A stretch of 64,000 bases of DNA, taken from the NCBI RefSeq assembly GCF_000158955.1, contig NZ_GG657757.1, positions 7,465,447-7,529,446 of the forward strand, in the 5' to 3' direction. The position numbers and the translations under genes were made by a program. Of the stretch, positions 53,534 to 61,331 are shown piece after piece. The notes beneath the pieces were generated by a model, which saw nothing but the letters and a program-made list of their open reading frames with translations, was not told the DNA's origin and did no database searches. The stretch is from Streptomyces viridochromogenes DSM 40736 (GTDB taxonomy: Bacteria; Actinomycetota; Actinomycetes; Streptomycetales; Streptomycetaceae). Numbering within the stretch: position 1 is the first letter of the stretch; every line of letters starts with the position of its first letter.

Positions 53534-54610
53534 ATGATCTCTCGCATACGCATGCCCAAGTTCAGGTTCGTGGCCGCGACGGCCGCGTTCTCCGTCACCC
53601 TTCTGCTGACTTCGTGCGCGGACAACTCACAGTCCACGGCAGTGGGCAAAGATGTCTCCGGGGAGAAGATCCCGGCCACGGCTTCCCCGGACACCTCCAT
53701 CACCGTCGGGGCGCCGGAGCTCAAGGTCGCGCTTCAGCTGTCGGGGCAGATCGACAAGCTGCCCTTCAAGGTCAAGTGGGCCAATATCAGCGGTGGTCCG
53801 AAGTGCTCCGAGGCCTTCCGCGCGGGCGCTCTCGACGTCTGCTCAGCCGCGGACATCCCGTCGATCAACGCCTACTGGACCGGCCTCGACACCAAGCTCG
53901 TGGCAGCCGAGTTCCGCAAGGAGCCGCTTCGGCACCCGGTCTACGAGCTGGGCATCGCTCCCGGCGCGGGCGTCGAGTCACTCGCGGACCTGCGCGGGAA
54001 GAAGATCGCCTACAGCCCGGGGCAGGCGCAGGGCGCGCTGGTGCTGCGGATCCTGCAGAAGGCCGGGCTCACGAAGGATGACGTCCAACTCGTCGAGCTG
54101 GCCAGCACCGATGACGTCTATCCCACGGCGCTCGGAAACCACCAGGTGGATGCCGCTCCCCTCGGGGACGTCAACATCAAGCGGTATCTGACGAAGTACG
54201 GTAAGGCCGGCGGAAAGACCATCCAGCACGGGCTGCGGGACGACCCCGAGCACCTGTGGGCACTCACCGATTCCGTGAGCGACACACAGAAGTCCGCCGC
54301 CATCCGGGAACTCATCAAGTTCTGGGCGCGTGCACTGATCTGGATCGACGAACACCCGAAGGAATGGATCCAGGGCTATTACGTCAAGGACCAGGGCCTG
54401 AGCCGCGAGGACGGCGAGTATCTCGTCGAACGGTCCGGCCATCCCGACATTCCGGCGGACTGGACCAGTGCCATCCAGCGTCAGCAGCAGACCATCGATC
54501 TGCTGGCGAAGGAGCAGAACCACAAGGCCTTCAAGGCGGACATCCTCTTCGACCGGCGATACGAGCCGGTGGCCGCCGACGCCCTCGCCGGTGAAGGGAC
54601 GACGCCATGA
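53534..54610 (+). CDS. Sulfonate/organosulfur ABC transporter substrate-binding lipoprotein (SsuA-like)
   Basis: A 358-residue receptor with signal peptide FRFVAATAAFSVTLLLTSC, lipobox LLTSC (Cys about 29). The periplasmic-type fold resembles SsuA/TauA/NitT proteins: KVALQLSGQIDKLPFKVKW, DVCSAADIPSINAYW, LADLRGKKIAYSPGQAQG. ATG 53534 has GAAGG 5 nt upstream; ATG 53552 is possible. It is followed by an overlapping permease and ATPase. A sulfur-containing ligand is inferred from the leader peptide and the downstream monooxygenases. Confidence 0.9.
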   Translation: MISRIRMPKFRFVAATAAFSVTLLLTSCADNSQSTAVGKDVSGEKIPATASPDTSITVGAPELKVALQLSGQIDKLPFKVKWANISGGPKCSEAFRAGALDVCSAADIPSINAYWTGLDTKLVAAEFRKEPLRHPVYELGIAPGAGVESLADLRGKKIAYSPGQAQGALVLRILQKAGLTKDDVQLVELASTDDVYPTALGNHQVDAAPLGDVNIKRYLTKYGKAGGKTIQHGLRDDPEHLWALTDSVSDTQKSAAIRELIKFWARALIWIDEHPKEWIQGYYVKDQGLSREDGEYLVERSGHPDIPADWTSAIQRQQQTIDLLAKEQNHKAFKADILFDRRYEPVAADALAGEGTTP

Positions 54611-55470
54611 GCACGACGCTCTCCGACAAGCAGCCGCCCGCAGCGAGGAAACAGGCCGCGCCCGCTGCCCGGCCGTTGGCCCGCCGCCATACCCGCAAGC
54701 GGCTCGCTCCGGGCCGCCCCGTGCCGTACGGCTGGGCGCTCGGCGCGCTGCTGCTGCTCGGGCTGTGGGCGGCGGGCTCCGCCACCGGCCTCATCGACGC
54801 CCGGAGCCTGCCCGCACCCTGGACCATCGCGGTCGCGGCAGGCGATCTGATCGAGGACGGCCGGCTCCAGTCCAACCTCGCCACCTCCGCCCAACGTGCC
54901 CTGCTGGGCCTTGTGATCGGAGTCGCGGGCGGGCTGCTCTTCGCGATGGTCTCCGGCCTCAGCCGGGTCGGTGAGGCGCTGATCGACGGCCCGGTGCAGA
55001 TCAAGCGGGCCATCCCCTCACTCGCGTTGATCCCGCTGCTGATCCTCTGGTTCGGCATCGGCGAGACGATGAAGGTCGTCACGATCGCCCTGGGCGTCTT
55101 CGTGCCGATCTACATCCACACCCACAACGGACTGCGCGGCATCGACAACCGCTACGCCGAGCTCGCGGAGACCGTGCGGCTCAGCCGGCCCCAGTTCGTC
55201 CGCCACGTGGTGCTGCCCGGTGCTCTTCCCGGCTTCCTGCTCGGGATGCGCTTCGCGGTGACCGCCGCGTGGCTCGCGCTGGTCGTCGTCGAGCAGGTCA
55301 ACGCGACCAGCGGCATCGGCTACATGATGGAGCTTGCCCGGACGTACGGACAGATCGACATCATCCTCGTCGGTCTCGTCGTGTACGGACTCCTCGGGCT
55401 CTTCTCCGACGCCCTGGTACGGCTCGTGGAGAGGAGGACGCTGACATGGCGACGCACACTGGGGGACTGA
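54607..55470 (+). CDS. Sulfonate-type ABC transporter permease (SsuC-like)
   Basis: Integral membrane protein of 287 residues with a long basic N-terminus, then helices starting YGWALGALLLLGLWAAG, and the permease loop YAELAETVRLSRPQFVRHVV before a GALPGFLLGMRFAVTAAW segment, as in SsuC/TauC. ATG 54607 overlaps the binding-protein stop (ATGA). It overlaps the ATPase gene by 25 bp. Confidence 0.93.
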   Translation: MSTTLSDKQPPAARKQAAPAARPLARRHTRKRLAPGRPVPYGWALGALLLLGLWAAGSATGLIDARSLPAPWTIAVAAGDLIEDGRLQSNLATSAQRALLGLVIGVAGGLLFAMVSGLSRVGEALIDGPVQIKRAIPSLALIPLLILWFGIGETMKVVTIALGVFVPIYIHTHNGLRGIDNRYAELAETVRLSRPQFVRHVVLPGALPGFLLGMRFAVTAAWLALVVVEQVNATSGIGYMMELARTYGQIDIILVGLVVYGLLGLFSDALVRLVERRTLTWRRTLGD

Positions 55471-56255
55471 CCGGGACGGAGGACCGCGGCACCGCCGGGG
55501 GCCAAGGGACCATCGAGGATGGCGGAACCGACCGTGCCGCGACGGTCCGGATCGGGAATCTGGTGCGCTCCTTCGGCGTGCGCAGGATCCTCGACGGACT
55601 CGACCTGACCATCGCACCGGGCGAGTTCGTGGCCCTGCTCGGCCGCAGCGGCTCCGGCAAGAGCACGCTGCTGCGGGCGCTGGCGCGGCTCGACCACGAC
55701 GTGGCGGGGAGCGGCGAGCTCGCCGCCCCCGACAACCTCTCCGTCGTCTTCCAGGATGCCCGGCTGCTGCCCTGGAAGCGGGTGCTCGACAACGTCGTAC
55801 TGGGCCTGACCGGACCGGACGCCGAACAACGCGGCCGGGCCGCCCTCGCCGAGGTCGGCCTCGAGGGCCGCGAGCGGGCCTGGCCCATCGAGTTGTCGGG
55901 AGGGGAACAGCAGCGTGTCTCGCTTGCCCGCTCCCTCGTACGCGATCCGGAACTGCTGCTCGCCGACGAGCCGTTCGGGGCGCTGGACGCCCTGACCCGG
56001 ATCAGGATGCACGTCCTGCTGCGCCGACTGTGCGAACGGCACCGGCCCGCCGTGCTCCTGGTCACGCACGACGTCGACGAGGCGATCGTCCTCGCGGACC
56101 GGGTGGTGGTGCTGGAACAGGGCCGGATCGCCGCCGACCTCCCGGTGGAGCTACCGGCACCGCGCCGCCACGGCAGCTCCGAGTACGCGGCCCTGCGTGA
56201 CCGCCTGCTGGCACAGCTGGGAGTGGACCTCGCGGAGGACGGCGGTCAGGCATGA
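55446..56255 (+). CDS. Sulfonate-type ABC transporter ATPase (SsuB-like)
   Basis: ATPase of 269 residues: Walker A LLGRSGSGKSTLL, Q-loop VVFQDARLLPWKRV, signature ELSGGEQQRVSLARSL, Walker B ELLLADEPFGALD and H-loop LLVTHDVDEAI. About 35 Gly/Thr-rich residues precede the core. ATG 55446 has GGAGG about 8 nt upstream, inside the permease gene. The stop overlaps the next (broken) monooxygenase in an ATGA, showing that gene was once part of the operon. Confidence 0.94.
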   Translation: MATHTGGLTGTEDRGTAGGQGTIEDGGTDRAATVRIGNLVRSFGVRRILDGLDLTIAPGEFVALLGRSGSGKSTLLRALARLDHDVAGSGELAAPDNLSVVFQDARLLPWKRVLDNVVLGLTGPDAEQRGRAALAEVGLEGRERAWPIELSGGEQQRVSLARSLVRDPELLLADEPFGALDALTRIRMHVLLRRLCERHRPAVLLVTHDVDEAIVLADRVVVLEQGRIAADLPVELPAPRRHGSSEYAALRDRLLAQLGVDLAEDGGQA

Positions 56256-56676
56256 CCGAACCAGGGCAGCTGCACCTGAACCTGTTCGTCCGTCCCGGCG
56301 GCCGTCACGCGGCTACCTGGCGCCACGACGGCGCAGGGCCCGAGCCGTGTCCCGGACATCCGCTTCAACCAGGACCTCGCCCATAGCGCCGAACGGGCCA
56401 CTTTCCCCGCCGTCTTCTTCTTCGCCGACGCCCGTCTCCGGCCGACACGTCCGCTACTCCGGCCCCTTCTGGCTGGAGCCGTTCACGTGGCTGTCCGCGG
56501 CTCGACCGAGATGGAAGGGCGCTCGCCGTGCGGTCACCCGTGTCGTCGTGAGCGCGCCGGAAACAGGCCGCCTGTTCCGCACCGCGTACCAGGGCACCAC
56601 GCTGCGCGACCACCTCGGCTGCCGCGCCCCGTCGGCGGCCACGCCTCACTGGCCTCTCTCACCCCACCGAAACTGA
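56252..56676 (+). pseudogene. NtaA/SnaA/DszA-type flavin monooxygenase with the middle deleted
   Basis: Both ends of a ~450-residue FMN-dependent monooxygenase are recognisable but the middle ~300 residues are missing. From ATG 56252: PGQLHLNLFVRPGGRHAATW. In another frame near 56346: VPDIRFNQDLAHSAERA and FPAVFFFADARL. In a third frame: VRYSGPFWLEPFTWLSA, directly followed by the family C-terminus VTRVVV, GRLFRTAYQGTTLRDHLG. Two frameshifts and one large internal deletion are implied. It is the fourth gene of the sulfonate ABC operon and would have released sulfite from an organosulfur substrate. Confidence 0.8.
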
Positions 56677-56686
56677 AGGAGAACGC

Positions 56687-57928
56687 GTGAGTTCCCACAG
56701 AGTCCGGCCCGTCCTCGTCGTCCTGGGCGCGGCGGCGCTGTTGACCGCCTCCGTCGCCGTTCCGCAGGCCTCGGCGGCCGGCCGTACGTCCACGGCTCTC
56801 GCCTGGTACGACGCGACAGCCGAGACCATCGCGACGGCCGGGGCGTCCACCCAGGTCACCAACAACCGTACGTGGGCCATCAGTTGGCTCGCGGCAGCCC
56901 GGGCCACCCGGAGCGTGCCCGCCGGTGTCGAGCGCGGCGCGTATCAGGAGGCGGCGCTCGCCGCGGCCGTGCACCGGGCGCTGGTGGAGCTGGCCCCGAG
57001 CCGCGCGGAGCAGCTCGACGCGACGTACAAGAAGACCCTCGACGCGGTTCCCGACGGCCCGGCCGAGGAGCAGGGCGTCGCGGCAGGGGAGCGGCAGGCG
57101 GACCTCGTCCTCAAGTCGAGGGAAGGTGACGGCCTTGACCCCGCCTCGGTCAACGCCCCCTATCCGGTGAAGCCCGCGGCGCCGGGCGTGTGGCAGCCGA
57201 CGCCGCCCGCGTACGCTCCGGGGGCCCAGTACGGCAACCGGCTGGCGAAGCCGTTCCTGCTGAAGACGCAGAGCCAGTTCCGGCTCGGCCCGCCGCCCGC
57301 CCTGGACTCCGAGCGCTATGCCGCCGATCTCGCGGAGGTGCGTGCGTACGGCGCCGCGGACAGCGCGGTGCGCAGCGCCCACCAGACCGAGACCGCCACC
57401 TTCTGGCTGGGCTCCTCCCTCACCCTCTACACCGAGCCGCTGCGCGTGGCGCTCTCCCGCACGAGCGAAGGGGCCGCCGGACAGGCGAGGCTGGTCGCAC
57501 TCTTCCACGTCGCGCTGGTGGACACGCAGATCGCGACCTCCGACAGCAAGTACGCCTACGAGCGGTGGCGTCCCATCACCGCGATCCGCACCGGCACCAT
57601 CGACCCCGACCCGGACTGGACACCCCTGCACACCACACCCGCACATCCGGACTATCCGAGCGGCCACAACACCTACTCGGGCTCCGCGGAGACCGTCCTG
57701 TCGGCGCTCGTCGGGCCGCGTACTGCCCCGTTCGACCTGACCAGTCCCACCGCGCCCGGGGTGACCAGGACCTACACCACCTGGAAGCAGCTCTCGGACG
57801 AGAACGTCGACGCCCGGATCTTCTCCGGCATCCACACCCGGTCGGCTGACGAGGCGGGCATCACGCTCGGCACGAACGTGGCACGGTACGTCCTGCAGAA
57901 CACGGGACGACTTCTCGCTTCCCACTGA
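56687..57928 (+). CDS. Secreted vanadium-dependent haloperoxidase / PAP2 superfamily protein
   Basis: Exported protein of 413 residues: signal peptide PVLVVLGAAALLTASVAVP ending near ASA. The vanadate (or phosphate) site is visible in order: KYAYERWRPITA (K-x6-RP), HPDYPSGHNTYSG (PSGH), and ARIFSGIHTRSADEAG with Arg and His five residues apart, as in chloroperoxidases. It could halogenate or oxidise substrates, or be an acid phosphatase of the same fold. GTG 56687 has GGAG 5 nt upstream. Its position behind the organosulfur genes is unusual for the family. Confidence 0.87.
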   Translation: MSSHRVRPVLVVLGAAALLTASVAVPQASAAGRTSTALAWYDATAETIATAGASTQVTNNRTWAISWLAAARATRSVPAGVERGAYQEAALAAAVHRALVELAPSRAEQLDATYKKTLDAVPDGPAEEQGVAAGERQADLVLKSREGDGLDPASVNAPYPVKPAAPGVWQPTPPAYAPGAQYGNRLAKPFLLKTQSQFRLGPPPALDSERYAADLAEVRAYGAADSAVRSAHQTETATFWLGSSLTLYTEPLRVALSRTSEGAAGQARLVALFHVALVDTQIATSDSKYAYERWRPITAIRTGTIDPDPDWTPLHTTPAHPDYPSGHNTYSGSAETVLSALVGPRTAPFDLTSPTAPGVTRTYTTWKQLSDENVDARIFSGIHTRSADEAGITLGTNVARYVLQNTGRLLASH

Positions 57929-58008
57929 CCCTCTGCCCGCTCCGCGCACTCACCGGCTTCGCGGCGCCTACTCCGTCGCGTCGACGCAACGGAGGCCGTG
58001 GCCGCACC

Positions 58009-58034
58009 GGGGGCCCGCTGTCGTGCGGGCCCCT
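58009..58034. terminator. Terminator hairpin after the haloperoxidase gene
   Basis: GGGGGCCCGC pairs with GCGGGCCCCT (9 Watson-Crick pairs and one G-U) around a 6-nt loop. It lies 80 bp after the stop and also serves the converging minus-strand monooxygenase genes. The remainder of 57929-58119 shows no gene. Confidence 0.75.
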
Positions 58035-58119
58035 GGTGGGGCGGGCCCCCGGGCGGGTCGTCGATTCCGGAGTCACGTTCACTGCGGGGATCCCGGCCGA
58101 AGACCGTGCTCGTCACCCG

Positions 58120-58405
58120 GGTGCCTGGCACCTCGCCCCGCTCGGCGAGTTCGAGGAGCCGCCGTTGTCCGACGGCCGTCGCACGGTTTCCCGCCCAGGT
58201 GGGGCCCTCGCCCGAGTCGGCGGCCATCTTCGCGACCTTCTGCTCTGCCGCGCGCCAGGCCTCCTCCGTGGTGTCGCCGCACCAGCGTCGTGACCCGCAG
58301 CCCGAACTCGAGCGGCTTGTGCCGCCGGTCGAGGTCGGGGATCGGGCGGTGGGCCGGCGCTTCGGGGACGACGGCGTAGTGGGCCGTGGCGGTGAGTGGG
58401 CTCAT
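58120..58405 (-). pseudogene. LLM flavin monooxygenase fragment (SsuD-like), truncated and frameshifted
   Basis: From ATG 58405 the reading begins MSPLTATAHYAVVPEAPAH, then jumps to an internal family block HKPLEFGLRVTTLV. After a shift near 58275-58281 (an extra G) it continues DTTEEAWRAAEQKVAKMA and GNRATAVGQRRLLELAERG. The catalytic N-terminal half and the C-terminus are missing. ATG 58405 overlaps the stop of the next LLM gene upstream (ATGA), so it was the last gene of a minus-strand monooxygenase operon. The downstream limit is approximate. Confidence 0.7.
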
Positions 58406-59455
58406 CGGACCACTCCCTCCTGTGTCGTCAGGGAGGCGGGGCTCCAGCCCAACTCGGGTGCGATCAGGTCGCGTACGTCGTGCAGGATCTGTTCGTACTC
58501 CTCCCGGTGGAACTCGTACGGCAGCTCCAGACGCAGTTCGGACACCTCCGCGAAGAGATAGATCGGCGGCCAGTTGTTCGAGGATCTGCTCGGCGGTTCC
58601 CACCACGTCGGGGGCGAAGAGGATGCGTTTCGGGCCCTGAGGTGCCAGGGTCCGTTCGTGGCGGCCGGCCGCATACGCGCGGTAGCGGGCCCGGCCGGCC
58701 GCGTCGGCGCTGTCGAAGGGCACGATCACCCGGCCCAGCGCCACGCGCGCCGGACGGTCCGCGTCCTTCGCGGACAGCGTGCGGCGGTACTCGGTCAGCA
58801 GGTTCAGCTGGGCGGTGGTGAAGTCGTCGGTGTCCTCGCCGGTGACGATGTTGCCGGACAGCAGGTTGAGACCGTTCTCGGCGGCCCAGCGGACTGAGCG
58901 CAGGCTGCCTCCGCCGTACCAGATCCGCTCCACCAGAGCGGGGTTGTGCGGCTGCAGCCGCGGGCGCTGGATGTTGCCGGGCGAGTGGATCACCGTGTCC
59001 GGGCCGCCGAGGTAGTCGCCGCGCAGGTTGTCGAGGAGGCGGGCGATCCTGCCGTAGGACAGGTCGAAGCCGCGCCAGTCGCCGTCGTACACGAGGTCTC
59101 CGAGCAGGTCGGCGTGCGGCATGCCGGTGCTGAAGCCGACCTGGAGGCGGCCGCGGGACAGTACGTCTGCCAGCGCGAGGTCCTCGGCCAGGCGGAACGG
59201 GCTCTCGTACCCGATGGGGATGACGGCGGTCCCCAGCTCGATCCGTTCGGTGCGCTGGCCTGCCGCGGCGAGGAACACGGCGGCCGAGCCGACGCCGTGC
59301 TCCAGGTGGCGCTGGCGGATCCAGCCACCGTCGAAGCCCAACCTTTCGCCGTACTCGAAGAGTTGGAGTGTCTCCTCCAGACCCGTGTACGGGTCGTCGT
59401 CGGCGAAGTTGCCCGGGGTGAGAAAGGCCAGTGAGGTGATGGTGGGCGCGGTCAT
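58402..59455 (-). pseudogene. LLM class flavin-dependent monooxygenase, frameshifted near the C-terminus
   Basis: About 350 residues when both frames are joined. From ATG 59455: SLAFLTPGNFADDDPYTGLE, GTAVIPIGYESPFRLAEDLA, SRGRLQVGFSTGMPH, typical of bacterial luciferase-like enzymes. The frame is lost near 58558-58566 after ILEQLAAD. The true C-terminus IYLFAEVSELRLELPYEFH and IAPELGWSPASL is in the next frame, ending at 58402. Two missing bases or one extra would explain it. Function in organosulfur or thioether oxidation is inferred from its neighbours. Confidence 0.82.
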
Positions 59456-59468
59456 GTGATCGTGCTCC

Positions 59469-59686
59469 TCAGCTCGCGGTGGTCTCGACGACGTGGCCGG
59501 CCGCATGACGGCGACACGGTGCGCGATTTGCCGTACGACGGCCAGGTCGTGCGAGATGAAGAGGTAGGCCACCCCTGTGTCGGCCTGCAACTCGGCCAGC
59601 AGGTCCAGGACCTGGGCCTGCACGGACACGTCGAGGGCGGAGACCGTGGGGGCCGGTCGGGCCGTCGGTTCGACCGGCGTGCTCAA
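59469..59686 (-). pseudogene. Remnant of an oligopeptide-type ABC transporter ATPase
   Basis: Starts at TTG 59686 (TTGA overlap with the F420 enzyme stop), reads a dozen Pro/Thr-rich residues, then joins the D-loop/H-loop part of a Dpp/Opp ATPase: VSALDVSVQAQVLDLLAELQ and VAYLFISHDLAVVRQIAHRV, AVMR. A shift then gives GHVVETTAS and a stop at 59469. Walker A, Q-loop, signature motif and the C-terminal domain are gone. It suggests the locus once held a peptide/organosulfur ABC importer. Confidence 0.78.
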
Positions 59687-60606
59687 CGGGCCAGCTCGCC
59701 GAGGAGTCGCCAGGTGCGTCGGCGGTCCGCTTCTCCCGCAATCTCGGTGCCCGTGAAGACGACCTCGGTGGCGCCGGCGTCGCGGTAACGCCGTACTTCG
59801 GATTCGACCGCCTTCTCGTCGCCGATCACGGCCAGATCGGCGGCCCGCCGGCCGCCGGAGAGTTCGATGACCCGTGCGTAGGACGGGATCTGTTCGTAGA
59901 ACGCGAGGTTCTCGGTGGCCTTGGCCCGCACCGCGTCCACGTCATCGGTGACCACGCCGGGCACCAGGGCCACGATCCTGGGCGCGGGACGGCCGGCGGC
60001 CTCTGCCGCAGCGGTCAGGGCGGGAACGATGTGCTCCGACAGGGCGCGCGGTCCCGCCAGGTAGGGCAGGATCCCGTCCGCCAGTTCCCCGCTGACCCGG
60101 AGCGCCTGCGGCCCCATCGCGGCGACCAGTACGGGGACGCCGATCTCGGCGCCCGGTACGCGCGCCGAGAGCGGGGTGGTGGCGGTGAGCAGCTCCCCGT
60201 GGAAGTCGGCCGCGCCGGTCTCGGTCAACTGCCGTAGCGCGGTGAGGAATTCACGCAGACGGGCGATGGGGCGTTCGAAGGGCAGGCCGAAGCCGGTCTC
60301 CGTCAGTAGTTTCGTGCCCAGGGCCAGACCGAGGTGGTAGCGGCCGTGGGTCGCGGCCTGGGCGGTCTGGGCCTGGCTGGAGACCAGCAGCGGGTGGCGG
60401 CCGAAGACGGGGATCGCGGAGGTGCCGACCTGCAGGCCGGGCACTTCCCGCCCGACGATCGCCGCGAGCTGGGGTGAGTCCGCGCCGAAGGTCTGCCCGA
60501 ACCAGGCCGACCGAAGACCGGCGCCCGCGGCCTCCTGGGCCAACTGCACGGTGGCGTCGACCTGGTTCGGTGCGTCGGACGCGTTGAGTGCTACTCCAAC
60601 AGTCAT
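59683..60606 (-). CDS. LLM class F420-dependent oxidoreductase
   Basis: Intact luciferase-like enzyme of 307 residues, resembling the actinobacterial F420 branch: VGVALNASDAPNQVDATVQL, SAWFGQTFGADSPQLAAIVG, GTSAIPVFGRHPLLVSSQA, YHLGLALGTKLL. ATG 60606 is used; an in-frame ATG at 60639 would add 11 residues and has GGACCGGA before it. First gene of the minus-strand LLM set. Substrate unknown. Confidence 0.85.
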   Translation of the reverse strand: MTVGVALNASDAPNQVDATVQLAQEAAGAGLRSAWFGQTFGADSPQLAAIVGREVPGLQVGTSAIPVFGRHPLLVSSQAQTAQAATHGRYHLGLALGTKLLTETGFGLPFERPIARLREFLTALRQLTETGAADFHGELLTATTPLSARVPGAEIGVPVLVAAMGPQALRVSGELADGILPYLAGPRALSEHIVPALTAAAEAAGRPAPRIVALVPGVVTDDVDAVRAKATENLAFYEQIPSYARVIELSGGRRAADLAVIGDEKAVESEVRRYRDAGATEVVFTGTEIAGEADRRRTWRLLGELAR

Positions 60607-60710
60607 GTCAGTAAGAACGGGCGTCGGTCGAACCCGCATTCCGGTCCGTCTGTGACAGCTTCTTGTCAGTCATGTGTACTCAGTCCTGAGTGGAAGGGGC
60701 ATCCCGGTGC

Positions 60711-60940
60711 TCAGCCCGCCTGCCGTCGGTCCCGCGCGGACCGGAACTCCCGCTCGGTCGGGATCACCAAGGGAACGGTGGCCGTCTTGACCGTGCCGAG
60801 CCGGACCATACGGCTGATGCGATGCTGATCGCCGGCTGGGACAGGTGCAGTTTCTCCGCGGCCCGCCGCAGCGAACCCGACCGGGTGAGGGCCGCGAGGT
60901 ATTCGTGCTGTTCTAAACGCACGACAGCGAGACTGCCCAT
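60711..60940 (-). pseudogene. LysR family regulator with internal deletion
   Basis: From ATG 60940 the N-terminal HTH is clear: LEQHEYLAALTRSGSLRRAA and EKLHLSQPAIS, including a TTA leucine codon. It then breaks off. In another frame a short tail, VRLGTVKTATVPLVIPTERE ending RDRRQAG, runs to the stop at 60711 and looks like a genuine C-terminus. A normal LysR protein has about 300 residues, so about 200 are missing. A regulator in front of the LLM genes fits the locus. The flanks 60607-60710 hold nothing else. Confidence 0.72.
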
Positions 60941-61023
60941 CGCCGCCGACCGGGTTCAAGGGAACCCCTGTCACAGCCTCGTGAATTCCTGCTCTCAGCA
61001 TGTGGAATCAGCTCCGGGCATTC

Positions 61024-61053
61024 TTGACCGGCCGGACTCCCCGCTGCTTTGAT
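61024..61053 (+). promoter_or_regulatory. Promoter of the second Cys leader peptide (leaderless geometry)
   Basis: TTGACC (-35, 61024-61029) and TTTGAT (-10, 61048-61053) with an 18-bp spacer. The start point expected 7-8 nt downstream coincides with the leader ATG at 61061. The layout copies the promoter at 53324. Confidence 0.62.
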
Positions 61054-61060
61054 CGATGAC

Positions 61061-61141
61061 ATGAAGCGACAGGACCTCACGCGGCGACGCCACGTCGACC
61101 TTGCGCGTGTCTCCAGCTCCTGCTGTCGCTGTCGGGGCTGA
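61061..61141 (+). CDS. Putative leader peptide (26 aa, CCRC) upstream of sfnG
   Basis: Encodes a 26-residue peptide, MKRQDLTRRRHVDLARVS followed by SSCCRCRG. The block RRHVDLARVSS and the run Cys-Cys-Arg-Cys are typical of Streptomyces cysteine leader peptides. Three Cys codons within four make it a sensitive probe of cysteinyl-tRNA supply. It ends 190 bp before sfnG, and an RNA hairpin begins 8 nt after its stop. A role in cysteine-responsive attenuation is inferred from the family and the sulfur genes that follow. Confidence 0.85.
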   Translation: MKRQDLTRRRHVDLARVSSSCCRCRG

Positions 61142-61148
61142 GCGCATC

Positions 61149-61163
61149 CGAGGGAAACCCTCG
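61149..61163 (+). promoter_or_regulatory. Hairpin immediately after the CCRC leader ORF
   Basis: CGAGGG-AAA-CCCTCG, a perfect 6-bp stem with a 3-nt loop, extended by outer GCG/CGC pairing. Its first base is 8 nt after the leader stop, so a terminating ribosome would cover it while one stalled at the Cys codons would leave it free to fold. Confidence 0.6.
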
Positions 61164-61331
61164 CACTCGCGCTGACCTTTCTTCGTGAATTCCACTGCAA
61201 GCCGTTGTCCGCGGTGATTTCGGCTTTTCCCGGGAACGTCGTCCCCGCACGTCCGGATCCCGGTCACTGAACACGTTTCCCTGTCACGCATGCGCCCCTT
61301 TCGCGTGCGTACTCATGCCAGGAGTTTCCCC

